Part shown: positions 45,837 through 54,709 of the stretch, piece by piece | How the letters are laid out: each line of letters opens with the position of its first letter | Position numbering within the stretch: the stretch's first letter is position 1 | Source of the DNA: Roseitranquillus sp963749675 | GTDB lineage: Bacteria; Pseudomonadota; Alphaproteobacteria; Rhodobacterales; Rhodobacteraceae | Length of the DNA: 64,000 nucleotides | Assembly (NCBI GenBank): GCA_963749675.1 | Contig: CAVVNT010000002.1 | Span: forward strand, 1 to 64,000 | Direction: 5' to 3' | Notes under the pieces: model-generated | What the model was told of the DNA's origin: nothing | Seen by the model: the letters and a program-made list of their open reading frames with translations, nothing else | The model's database searches: none | Translations under genes and position numbers: made by a program

Positions 45837-47588
45837 TCATGAGAAGGCGGCATCTTCAAGCTTCATCTGGACGCGCTCACGGCCCCGCCAGACGTTGAGC
45901 TCGAGGCGGCCGGCGACGTGCAGCGGACGATCGCAGTGCCCTTCGAGGTGGGCGGTCAGCCCGGTCTCCGCGGCGCGAAAGGCGATGGCTTCCAGTCCTG
46001 CGCCCTCGGCGTCGGCAAGCGACAGAGACAAATGACCGTCGCCGACGCGCCGCAGCCGCTTGATCCGCAGATCCGTTACCGCGAAGCGTGGAGCTGGAGA
46101 GCCAGCGCCGAAGGGGCCAACCGCGGCCAGATCCTGCACAAGCTCGACCGTCGCAGCTCGCGGCATTACAATCGCGTCGAGCCGGAGATGAGACGTCGGT
46201 CCGGCGTCGGTCTTTTGCACCAACTCCTCGAGCCTATTCATGGCGGCCTCGACGCGAGCGCTCTCGATGCTCAGCCCGGCGGCCATGCGGTGTCCGCCCC
46301 CGCGCTCGATCAGGCCCTCGTCGGCGAGCCTTTGAACTGCTCCGCCAAGATCGACTCCCTCAATCGAGCGTCCCGATCCCGTGCCGCGCTCCCCATCCAG
46401 CGCAATGACGACTGCCGGCCGTCCCGTGAATTCCTTCAGTCGCGACGCAACAATCCCGACAACGCCGGGATGCCAGTTTTCCGCGGCAGCCCAGACGAGG
46501 GCGCCGTCCATGCCCCGCGCTTCGATCTGCGCGAGCGCCGCGGACCTCACGCCAGCCTCTATCGAGCGCCGTTCGGCATTGAGCGCCTCGAGCCGGTTAG
46601 CAAGCGCTGCGGCCTCGTGCGGATCCATCGTCGAAAGGAGTCGTGCGCCGATCCCGGCGTCGCCGATCCGACCTCCGGCATTGATCCGCGGTCCGAGCAC
46701 GAAGCCGAGATGGTAGGGGTCCGGCGGTCGGTCGACGCCGGCGCGATCCGAGAGCGCCACCAGTCCCGGTCGCGTGCGGCGGGCCATCACCTCGAGCCCA
46801 CGTGTGACCAGGGCGCGATTGACACCGATCAGCGGCGCGACGTCCGCAACCGTCGCAAGCGCCACGAGGTCTAGGGATGCCATCAAATCGGGAGTTGCCC
46901 GCGTCCCGCGCAACTGGCGGTTTGCTTCGACGAGGATCAGAAAGACGACACCCGCCGCGCAAAGATGGCCCAGCGACCCGCTCTCATCGGCCCGGTTCGG
47001 GTTCACAACGGCAACGGCTTTCGGCACCGTCGGGCCGCCGAGGTGATGGTCGAGGACGATCACGTCGGCGGCCGTTGCCGCGGCGATCGCGTCGTGCGCC
47101 AGCGTTCCACAGTCGACGCAGATGATCAGGTCGTGCTCCGCCGCCAGCCGGGTCATCGCCTGGACATTGGGCCCGTACCCTTCGGTGATCCGGTCGGGCA
47201 CGTATATTGTCGAGGCGACGCCCAGCTCGGCAAGCCAGCATCTGAGCAACGCAGCCGACGCCGCGCCGTCGACGTCGTAGTCCGCGAAGATCGCGACCCG
47301 CTCCCCTCGCTGGACAGCGGCCACGATACGTTCGGCCGCGCGGCCGGCATCCAAGAGCGACAGCGGATCTGGGAGGGAATTGCGGAGCGTTGGGGAGAGG
47401 TACGTCGCGGCCGCGTCCGGCGAGACTCCGCGGAGGACCAGACACCGGCAGACGGGGTCGAGGAGCCCTGTCGCCTGCGCCATTGCCTCGGCCAGACGCT
47501 CGGTCCCTGCGCCGGGACCGACCCAGCGGCGGCTGGTCAGCGAACATTCGACGTTCAGGAACGCCGTCTCAGCATGGTCCCTCGGCAT
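45837..47588 (-). CDS. recJ: Single-stranded-DNA-specific exonuclease RecJ
   Basis: 583 aa. DHH phosphoesterase motifs: VAIFADYDVDGAASAALL, DLIICVDCGTLAHDAI, VIVLDHHLGG, then GPRINAGGRIGDAGIGARLL. DHHA1 domain: WHPGVVGIVASRLKEFTGRP, RGTGSGRSIEG, GGGHRMAAGLS. C-terminal OB fold: GRLELNVWRGRERVQMKLED. 5'-3' exonuclease of recombination and mismatch repair. In line with hom and glpX on the same strand. Confidence 0.95.
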   Translation of the reverse strand: MPRDHAETAFLNVECSLTSRRWVGPGAGTERLAEAMAQATGLLDPVCRCLVLRGVSPDAAATYLSPTLRNSLPDPLSLLDAGRAAERIVAAVQRGERVAIFADYDVDGAASAALLRCWLAELGVASTIYVPDRITEGYGPNVQAMTRLAAEHDLIICVDCGTLAHDAIAAATAADVIVLDHHLGGPTVPKAVAVVNPNRADESGSLGHLCAAGVVFLILVEANRQLRGTRATPDLMASLDLVALATVADVAPLIGVNRALVTRGLEVMARRTRPGLVALSDRAGVDRPPDPYHLGFVLGPRINAGGRIGDAGIGARLLSTMDPHEAAALANRLEALNAERRSIEAGVRSAALAQIEARGMDGALVWAAAENWHPGVVGIVASRLKEFTGRPAVVIALDGERGTGSGRSIEGVDLGGAVQRLADEGLIERGGGHRMAAGLSIESARVEAAMNRLEELVQKTDAGPTSHLRLDAIVMPRAATVELVQDLAAVGPFGAGSPAPRFAVTDLRIKRLRRVGDGHLSLSLADAEGAGLEAIAFRAAETGLTAHLEGHCDRPLHVAGRLELNVWRGRERVQMKLEDAAFS

Positions 47589-47686
47589 CGCCTACCAGAT
47601 TTTGCGCCTGCTCTTTATCAGCACTCTACATGCTGCCCCCAGAGAGGCAACCCATGGCAGACGAAAACCTGGTGGTGGGACGCCGG

Positions 47687-48650
47687 TCAGACCGGATTTC
47701 GGTAGATCACGCGCCGGACAGAGCCGGTCTTAGAGCGCATCAGCAGCGTCTCCGTCGTAAGCCAGCCGACCTCGCGCTTGACGCCGGGCAGGATCGAGCC
47801 ATCGGTCACGCCGGTGGCGGCAAAGATGACCTCGTGCGTGACCATCTCGTCGCGCTGGTAGACGCGGTCCAGATCCTCGATCCCGGCCTTCTTTGCCCGC
47901 TCCCGCTCGTCGTCGTTGCGAAACAGAAGCCGGCCGTACATCTGGCCACCCATGCACTTCAGCGCGGCGGCGGCGAGCACACCTTCGGGGGCGCCGCCGG
48001 CACCCATGTACATGTCGACACCCGTAAGCTCGGACTCAGCGCAGTGGATGATGCCGGCGACGTCGCCGTCGGTGATCAGGCGGATCGCGGCGCCGGTCTT
48101 GCGGATCTCGGCGATCATGTCCTCGTGCCGCGGACGCTCGAGCGCGCAGACGGTGACGTCCTCGGTCCTGCCGCCCATCGCGACGGCGAGCGCTTCCACC
48201 CGCTCGGCAGGGCTCATCTCCAGCGTCACGGTGTCGGTCGGGTAGCCGGGGCCGATGGCCAGCTTGTCCATGTAGACGTCGGGCGCGTGCAGCAGCGTGC
48301 CCCGCGGCGCCATGGCGATGACACAGAGGGCGTTCGGCATGTCCTTCGCCGTCAGGGTGGTCCCCTCCAGCGGGTCGAGAGCGATGTCGACGGCGGGGCC
48401 GTCGCCGGTGCCCGACCTCCTCGCCGATGTAGAGCATCGGTGCCTCGTCACGCTCGCCTTCGCCGATGACGACGGTTCCCTTGATGTCGAGCAGGTTCAG
48501 CTGGTCGCGCATCGCGTTGACGGCCGCCTGGTCGGCGGCCTTCTCGTCGCCGCGGCCGATCAGGCGCGCCGAGGCCATTGCCGCGGCCTCGCTGACGCGC
48601 GCCAGCCCCAGGGACAGCATTCTATCGTGGAACTGGACCGCGTCGGCCAT
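47687..48650 (-). pseudogene. glpX: Class II fructose-1,6-bisphosphatase GlpX, one frameshift
   Basis: Starts MADAVQFHDRMLSLGLARVS at 48650, with GAGGGGGATGCGGTG upstream as ribosome binding site. The metal site begins IGRGDEKAADQAAVNAMR and GTVVIGEGERDEAPMLYIGE. An extra G at GTCGGGCACC near 48410 shifts the frame; the other side continues TGDGPAVDIALDPLEGTTLT, LTGVDMYMGAGGAPEGVLAA and ends RRVIYRNPV. About 321 aa if repaired, normal. A single homopolymer indel in an otherwise perfect central-carbon gene suggests sequence error. Between hom and recJ. Confidence 0.88.
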
Positions 48651-48748
48651 CACCGCATCCCCCTCGTGAAGTGTCATTTGGCCCTAACGCGTCGCCACGA
48701 CCGAGGAAAGTCTCGAATTACATTCGCTCGCATCCCGGCGCCGAACCG

Positions 48749-50035
48749 TCAGACATCCTCGATCCTGAGGGCGACCGGCGCTCCGTTCACGACGCCGGTG
48801 CGCGCCATCGCGTCGATCGCCTCGGTGAGCGCCGCCCGCGACGTGCGATGCGTCACGATAAGGACAGGCGCGAGATCGGCCTCGTGCCGGTACTGCCGCA
48901 TCCGGTCGATCGAGATCCCCGCGTCGCCGAGGCAGGTTGCCACGCGGGCGAGCGCGCCGGGTTTGTCGAGAAGCGCCATGCGGAGGTAGAAGGCGGCGGA
49001 CGAGGAGGAGGTTGCAGCGACTGCCGGCGCCAGGGATGACGCCGGCTGCCCGAATGTCGAGAGACGCGTGCCGCGCGCAAGGTCGAGGATGTCGGACATC
49101 ACCGCGCTCGCCGTCGGTCCTTCGCCGGCGCCGGCGCCGCGCAGCACGATCTGGCCCGCTGCGTCGCCCTCGAGCACAACCATGTTCATCGCGTCCTGGA
49201 GTTGGCCGAGGGGGCTGTGCGCCGGCACCAGGCACGGGGACATCCGCGCCTCGAGCCCGCGCCCGGTCATCTGAGCGACGCCGAGGAGCTTGATCCGAAA
49301 GCCCATATCCGCCGCCTGCTCGATGTCCTCTATGCTGACGCGCTCGATCCCCTCGATCTCGATACCTCCGAAGTCGACGCGCGTGCCGAAGGCGATCGAG
49401 GCGAGAAGCGTGAGCTTGTGGCCGGCGTCGATCCCGCCGACGTCGAGCCTAGGGTCGGCCTCGAGGTAGCCCAGCGCCTGTGCCTCGGCGAATACTTCCT
49501 CATAGCTCAGACCGGAACGCTCCATCCTGGTCAGGATGTAATTGCAGGTCCCGTTCATGACGCCCATCACGCGCAGGACCTCGTTGCCTGCCAGCCCTTC
49601 GGTCAGGGCCTTGACCACGGGGATGCCGCCGGCAACGGCAGCTTCGAACCGAAGCACCGCGTCGTTCGCCTCCGCGGCCTCCGCGAGTTCCTGTCCGTGG
49701 AGCGCCAGCATCGCCTTGTTCGCGGTGACAATGTCATGGCCGGCGGCGATGGCGGCATCGACGGATGCCTTGGCGGGGCCGTCCTCGCCCCCCATCAGCT
49801 CGACGAAGACGTCGATGTCGTCGCGCTTGGCGAGGGCGACCGGGTCATCCTCCCAATCGTAGGACTGCAGCCGCACGCCGCGATCCTTGCCGCGCGATCG
49901 GGCCGAGACCGCAATGACCTCGACCGGCCGGCCGGCGCGTCGTGCGAGGATGTCGGCATGGCGCTGCACGATGCGCACGACGCCGCGTCCGACGGTGCCC
50001 AAGCCGGCGATTCCGAGCCTCAGCGCATGCGACAT
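48749..50035 (-). CDS. hom: Homoserine dehydrogenase
   Basis: 428 aa. N-terminal NAD(P) fold: LRLGIAGLGTVGRGVVRIVQ. Catalytic region: DIVTANKAMLALHGQELAEA, FEAAVAGGIPVVKALTEGL, MNGTCNYILTRMERSG, AQALGYLEADPRLDVGGIDA. C-terminal ACT domain: YLRMALLDKPGALARVATCL, for threonine feedback. Third step of the aspartate pathway to Thr and Met. Heads a hom-glpX-recJ set on one strand, a gene order I associate with Rhodobacterales. Confidence 0.96.
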   Translation of the reverse strand: MSHALRLGIAGLGTVGRGVVRIVQRHADILARRAGRPVEVIAVSARSRGKDRGVRLQSYDWEDDPVALAKRDDIDVFVELMGGEDGPAKASVDAAIAAGHDIVTANKAMLALHGQELAEAAEANDAVLRFEAAVAGGIPVVKALTEGLAGNEVLRVMGVMNGTCNYILTRMERSGLSYEEVFAEAQALGYLEADPRLDVGGIDAGHKLTLLASIAFGTRVDFGGIEIEGIERVSIEDIEQAADMGFRIKLLGVAQMTGRGLEARMSPCLVPAHSPLGQLQDAMNMVVLEGDAAGQIVLRGAGAGEGPTASAVMSDILDLARGTRLSTFGQPASSLAPAVAATSSSSAAFYLRMALLDKPGALARVATCLGDAGISIDRMRQYRHEADLAPVLIVTHRTSRAALTEAIDAMARTGVVNGAPVALRIEDV

Positions 50036-50109
50036 GACGGCATCTCCTGCATTCGTCCGGCCGGGCGCTTAACCGATGCGGCTGGCCGCGTCCATCGACA
50101 AGGCGGGTT

Positions 50110-50373
50110 TCAGCGGCGGCCGGCGGCTTCCATCGCGGCACGGGTCTCGGGCTCGATCCCGTCTGCGGGAAGGGCAGCGGCGCGGGCTCTCAATGCCGCG
50201 GCCCGGGCCTCCAGCGCCGCATCGGCCTCCGCGTCGGGTTCAGCCGTCTCCTCCATCAGGCTACCGAGCGGGACCAGGGGGGGCGGCGCGCCCGTCGGCG
50301 CATCGGGCCCATAGGCGAGTTCGGGATAGGAGCATCCCGCGACCAGAAGAAGAAAGCACAGGGCAAGCCGCAT
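50110..50373 (-). CDS. Putative lipoprotein
   Basis: About 87 aa from MRLALCFLLLVAGCSYPELA, a lipoprotein signal peptide with lipobox LVAGC. The mature part is Pro/Ala-rich with a predicted helix (AEADAALEARAAALRARAAA). No known domain. Same strand as and 74 bp upstream of hom. An earlier in-frame ATG (50412) is less likely because the signal peptide starts at 50373. Confidence 0.7.
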   Translation of the reverse strand: MRLALCFLLLVAGCSYPELAYGPDAPTGAPPPLVPLGSLMEETAEPDAEADAALEARAAALRARAAALPADGIEPETRAAMEAAGRR

Positions 50374-50456
50374 GGCGCCGCGACCGTAGTCCGCCGGATC
50401 GCTGCACCGCAAGCTGCCATCTCGACTTGCGGTCGGCCGCAGGCTACGGCGCCCAG

Positions 50457-50954
50457 ATGCACGAGACCGATGAAGTCATTGCTCGGCTTGCGCCGTCGCC
50501 GGTCCGGCGCTGGATCGCGGTCACGCTGATCGGCACCCTCGGTGCGATCTGCCTGTGCCTGGCGCTGCTCCGTCCTCCCTCCGATCTTGGCTGGCTGATC
50601 CTCCTCCTGTGCATCGGCGGCGGCGCGCTCTGGCTGGCCCGACGCCTCGCCGTCGCAACGCGGTCGTCGATCGAACTGACCGAGGCAGGGCTGCGCGATG
50701 GCGGGGGGCGCGTCCTCGCGCCCATCGCCAGCATCCTGGGGGTGGAGCGGGGCGCATTCGCCTTCAAGCCCTCGAACGGGTTTCTCGTGCGGCTTGCCGC
50801 ACCTGCGCCCCGCGCCTGGCATCCCGGCCTCTGGTGGCGCTTCGGCCGCCGCCTCGGCATCGGCGGGGTCACGCCCAGCGCGCAGGGACGGCTGATGGCA
50901 GACGCGCTCGCCGCCATGATTGCCCGAAGAGACCGGGCAGGCCGGCGAGGTTGA
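50457..50954 (+). CDS. Two-helix membrane protein of unknown function
   Basis: 165 aa from MHETDEVIARLAPSPVRRWI. Two adjacent membrane helices (IAVTLIGTLGAICLCLALL and LGWLILLLCIGGGALWLARR) are followed by a soluble domain with LTEAGLRDGGGRVLAPIASI, FKPSNGFLVRLAAPAPRAWH and WWRFGRRLGIGGVTPSAQ. This resembles small PH-like membrane-anchored proteins of alphaproteobacteria; function unknown. Divergent from the lipoprotein gene. Confidence 0.7.
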   Translation: MHETDEVIARLAPSPVRRWIAVTLIGTLGAICLCLALLRPPSDLGWLILLLCIGGGALWLARRLAVATRSSIELTEAGLRDGGGRVLAPIASILGVERGAFAFKPSNGFLVRLAAPAPRAWHPGLWWRFGRRLGIGGVTPSAQGRLMADALAAMIARRDRAGRRG

Positions 50955-51038
50955 GGAACCGGCTGGCCCTGCCGCGCAGTTTCCCCGATAGTGGCCGTGA
51001 CGACGGCCCCAAGCGTAACCACAAGGGAGGCAAGGGCA

Positions 51039-52474
51039 TGGACGCCACCATCCAGAAAGAGCCGAGTTTCCGCCAATCGGTGGACATGATGTTCAACCAC
51101 GCGATTGCTCTGACCGACATCTCGCCGGGGCTCGCGGAGAAGATAAGGGTCTGCAACTCGACCTACACGGTTCGCTTCGGGGTCCGGCTCCGAGGGGAGC
51201 TTCACACCTTCACCGGGTACCGCTCGGTCCATTCCGAGCACATGGAGCCGGTCAAGGGCGGTATTCGTTACGCGATGAGCGTCAATCAGGACGAGGTCGA
51301 GGCGCTGTCCGCGCTGATGACCTACAAGTGCGCCTTGGCCGAGGTGCCCTATGGTGGCGCCAAGGGGGGCCTCCGGATCAACCCGCGGGACTGGGAGGAG
51401 CGGGAGCTGGAGCTGATCACCCGGCGCTTCGCCTATGAGCTCGCCAAGCGTGACCTCATCAATCCCGCGCAGAACGTCCCTGCTCCCGACATGGGCACGG
51501 GCGAGCGCGAGATGGCCTGGATGGCCGACCAATACGCGCGGATGAACACGACCGACATCAACGCGCGCGCCTGCGTAACCGGCAAACCGCTCAACGCCGG
51601 CGGCATCGCCGGCCGCGTCGAGGCGACGGGCAGGGGCGTTCAGTACGCGCTGCAGGAGTTCTTTCGCCACCCCCAAGACGTGAAGGAGGCGGGTTTGTCC
51701 GGCACGCTCAGCGAAAAGTCCGTGATCGTCCAAGGGCTTGGCAACGTCGGCTACCACGCCGCGAAGTTTCTCAGCCAGGAGGACGGCTGCCGCGTCATCG
51801 CGGTGATCGAGCGCGACGGTGCGGTCGTGGCGCCCGACGGCCTGGACATCGACGCGCTGCAGGCATGGATGCGCGAGCAGGGTGGCGTGAAGGGCTTCCC
51901 CGGCGCGAAGCACGTCGAGGACGGCCCCTCGGTGCTCGAGGAGCCTTGCGACATTCTCGTGCCCGCAGCGCTTGAGGGCGTCATCAACAGGAGCAATGCC
52001 GAGCGCATAAAGGCGCCGCTCATCATCGAGGCCGCGAACGGGCCCGTGACGGCCGGCGCAGATCGAATCTTGCGGGACAAGGGCGTCATCATCATCCCCG
52101 ACATGTACGCCAATGCCGGCGGCGTGACGGTCAGCTACTTCGAGTGGGTCAAGAACCTCAGCCACATCCGCTTCGGCCGTATGCAAAGACGCGCCGAGGA
52201 GCGGCGGCACCAGTTGCTCGTCGACGAACTGGAGCGTCTCTCGTCGGATCGCGGCCTCGGCTGGCAGCTGTCGCCAGGCTTCAAGGAGGCGTATCTGCGA
52301 GGCGCCGACGAGCTCGAACTCGTCCGCTCCGGCCTAGACGACACGATGCGAACTGCCTACCAGTCGATCTCCAAGGTCCGCCGCGAGCGCAAGGACATCA
52401 CGGACCTTCGCACCGCGGCCTATCTTGTCGCGATCGACCGCGTCGCCGCGAGCTATCGCACCAAGGGCCTCTGA
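51039..52474 (+). CDS. gdhA: Glu/Leu/Phe/Val family glutamate dehydrogenase
   Basis: 478 aa; AAGGGAGGCAAGGGC precedes the ATG. N-terminal substrate domain: HMEPVKGGIRYAMSVNQDEV, MTYKCALAEVPYGGAKGGLR (catalytic Lys region), NVPAPDMGTGEREMAWMAD. Rossmann domain: KSVIVQGLGNVGYHAAKFLS, CDILVPAALEGVINRSNAER, IIPDMYANAGGVTVSYFEW. Interconverts glutamate and 2-oxoglutarate; cofactor preference is not certain from sequence. May recycle nitrogen from the adjacent sarcosine pathway. Confidence 0.95.
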
Positions 52475-52727
52475 CGGAGCTTTGAGACCACGCGGGCGAA
52501 GGGGAAGAAGCGCAGCGACGCGCCGATCGCCCGCAGCGGCCTCTCTTCGACGGGTAGCGCATGTATCGGCGCCCGGCGCGCTCGCTCGCCTCCCAGACGC
52601 CGGGAAACGGGATGGCGATCCAGAGGCTCGTCACGAGCGAAGTTTCAATCATCATCGCGGTGAACGGGTCGGTATTGGATCGTCATCAAGGTCGGTGCGG
52701 AGGGAGAGCAGGCGCCGCATTCGATCA

Positions 52728-53006
52728 CTAGCGCCGGATTTCGAAGCGTGAGACATGCCGCGGCGGTTCGCAGGGTTCCGCTGCAACCTCCGCGACCGTA
52801 GAGCCTGCAGGGCCCTGCCAAAGGTTCTCGAGCATCCGTTCCACCGCTTCCTGGTCGCCCGCGAGCAAGACGCTCACGTCGCCGTCGGGCTCGTTGCGTA
52901 CCCAGCCGGTCAGCCCGAGGGCTTCGGCGCGCGATTCGGTCCATGCCCTGAAACCGACCCCCTGAACGCGGCCAGTCACTTTGATGCGTTTCGCCACTTC
53001 AACCAT
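52728..53006 (-). CDS. acyP: Acylphosphatase
   Basis: 92 aa, the normal size. Signature KVTGRVQGVGFRAWTESRAE carries the catalytic Arg, and TGWVRNEPDGDVSVLLAGD the catalytic Asn. C-terminal strand PPRHVSRFEIRR. Hydrolyses acyl-phosphates. Convergent with gdhA across ~250 bp and divergent from soxB. Confidence 0.93.
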   Translation of the reverse strand: MVEVAKRIKVTGRVQGVGFRAWTESRAEALGLTGWVRNEPDGDVSVLLAGDQEAVERMLENLWQGPAGSTVAEVAAEPCEPPRHVSRFEIRR

Positions 53007-53087
53007 CGTCGCCCTTTCACTGCCACCATAGAGCTAGGACGCAACGCGCACTCTTGCACCCGCCTTGACGTTCGGCTCCACTGACCT

Positions 53088-54344
53088 GTGCCGATACGAT
53101 ACTCAGCCCTCTGTCTCGTCGATCAGGCGCTTCGTGGTCGCCGGGCACTACGGCCATTGTGGCGGAAGCCCGAGCCGCGAGGCGCCTACGACATCGTCCT
53201 CGTGGGCGGCGGCGGCCACGGGCTGTCGACGGCATACCATCTCGTCTCGAAGTACGGCGCGCAACGCGTGGCGGTGCTCGAGAAGGGAGCCATCGGCCTC
53301 GGCAACGTGGGGCGCAACACGACGATCGTTCGCGCGAACTACTTCATCCCTGGAAACTCTGAATTCTATTCTCACTCGCTCAAGCTCTGGGAGAACATGG
53401 AGCGCGAGTTGAACTTCAACGCGATGCACTCCCAGCGTGGGCTCATCAACCTCTTCCATTCGGATGGACAGCGCGACGCCTTCGTCCGCCGTGGGAACAT
53501 GATGGCGGCGCAGGGCGACGATGCCGTGCTGCTGGACCGCGAAGGTGTGCGCGAGCTGGTGCCATGGCTCGACTTCGACCACGCCCGCTTTCCCATCCAT
53601 GGCGGGCTCCATCATCCCAGGGGCGGGACGGCGCGCCATGATGCCGTCGCCTGGGGCTATGCCCGTGCGGCGGACGCTCGTGGCGTCGACATCATCGAAA
53701 ACTGCGCGGTTACCGGGATTGACGCCGAGGGCGGGCGCGTTACCGGCGTGCAGACGACGCGCGGTTCCATCAAGGCGAAGGCCATCGGCCTCGTCACGGC
53801 GGGGCGGTCGAGCCAGACGGCGGCAATGGCCGGATTGACGCTTCCGATCGAGAGCCACGTCCTGCAGGCTTTCGTCACCGAGGGGCTGAAGCCCGTTCTC
53901 GACCATGTGATCTCTTTCGGGATGGGGCACTTCTACATCAGCCAGTCCGACAAGGGCGGGCTGGTCTTCGGCGGCGACTTAGACTTCTACGCAAGCTATG
54001 CGGCGCGCGGGAACCTGCCGATGGCCGAGCACGTGATGGAGGCGGCCATGGCGCTGATGCCGCGCATCGGGCGCGCGCGCGTCCTGCGTTCCTGGGGCGG
54101 CATCATGGACATGACGCCCGACGGGTCCCCGATCATCGATCGAACGCCGATCGACGGCCTCTATATCAACGCAGGCTGGTGCTACGGCGGGTTCAAGGCG
54201 ATCCCGGGGTCGGGGGACTGCTTCGCCCACCTCATCGCGAGAGGCGAGCCGCATCCCGCCGCGCGACGCTACCGGCTGGACCGATTTGCCTCGGGCCATC
54301 TGCTCGACGAGGAGGGAACCGGCAGTCAGCACAACCTGCACTGA
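53088..54344 (+). CDS. soxB: Sarcosine oxidase beta subunit
   Basis: About 418 aa, GTG start at 53088 giving MPIRYSALCLVDQALRGRRA, which matches the conserved N-terminus of this subunit. FAD-binding GxGxxG: YDIVLVGGGGHGLSTAYHLV. The covalent FMN-attaching His region follows GNVGRNTTIVRANYFIPGN. Substrate domain: RSWGGIMDMTPDGSPIIDRT, LYINAGWCYGGFKAIPGSG. Oxidises sarcosine to glycine, releasing a one-carbon unit. First gene of soxBDAG. Confidence 0.95.
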   Translation: MPIRYSALCLVDQALRGRRALRPLWRKPEPRGAYDIVLVGGGGHGLSTAYHLVSKYGAQRVAVLEKGAIGLGNVGRNTTIVRANYFIPGNSEFYSHSLKLWENMERELNFNAMHSQRGLINLFHSDGQRDAFVRRGNMMAAQGDDAVLLDREGVRELVPWLDFDHARFPIHGGLHHPRGGTARHDAVAWGYARAADARGVDIIENCAVTGIDAEGGRVTGVQTTRGSIKAKAIGLVTAGRSSQTAAMAGLTLPIESHVLQAFVTEGLKPVLDHVISFGMGHFYISQSDKGGLVFGGDLDFYASYAARGNLPMAEHVMEAAMALMPRIGRARVLRSWGGIMDMTPDGSPIIDRTPIDGLYINAGWCYGGFKAIPGSGDCFAHLIARGEPHPAARRYRLDRFASGHLLDEEGTGSQHNLH

Positions 54345-54439
54345 TCACGGCCGCCGCGGCACGAAGACCCGCGGCCCTCAAGGGTTGCGGGTCGCGCGGG
54401 GGCCAAGGATAGTCCGGCGAGCAGTTCTGGAGGACGACA

Positions 54440-54702
54440 TCCGTATCCCATGCCCGATCTGTGGCGAGCGCGACCTGAGAGAGTTCACCTACCTCGGCTC
54501 GGATGCCTACCTCCATCGCCCTGACGATGATGACTGGACCGATGCCTGGGATGGGTATCTGCATCGTCGTGCGAACATGGAGGGGGCGGTGCAGGACCTT
54601 TGGTACCACGAGGCTGGATGCGGATCGTGGCTTCTTGTAAACCGCGACACGGCTTCGCACGCCATTTCCACTGTGGCCCTCGCCAAGGGGCTGAGGGAAT
54701 GA
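54440..54702 (+). CDS. soxD: Sarcosine oxidase delta subunit, start codon unclear
   Basis: About 87 aa: IRIPCPICGERDLREFTYLG, DDDDWTDAWDGYLHRRANME, QDLWYHEAGCGSWLLVNRDT. The zinc-binding Cys pattern CPICG...GC is that of SoxD. GGAGG sits five bases before ATC at 54440, so the natural start may be a rare codon or an ATG miscalled as ATC; the frame is open further upstream without convincing similarity. Seven bases separate it from soxA. Confidence 0.85.
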
Positions 54703-54709
54703 TCCCAGC

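Noticed and set aside
47654..47700. Plus-strand ATG with MADENLVVGRRSDRIS between recJ and glpX
   Set aside because: It runs into the antisense of glpX and has no similarity; probably chance.
50444..52210. 588-codon minus-strand open frame opposite glutamate dehydrogenase
   Set aside because: Antisense shadow of gdh; its protein lacks any recognisable motif.
52475..52727. Short minus-strand frames between gdhA and acylphosphatase (SLWIAIPFPGVWEASERAGR; PLRAIGASLRFFPFARVV)
   Set aside because: Suggestive of a small gene, but split over two frames with no start or known relative; not enough to call.
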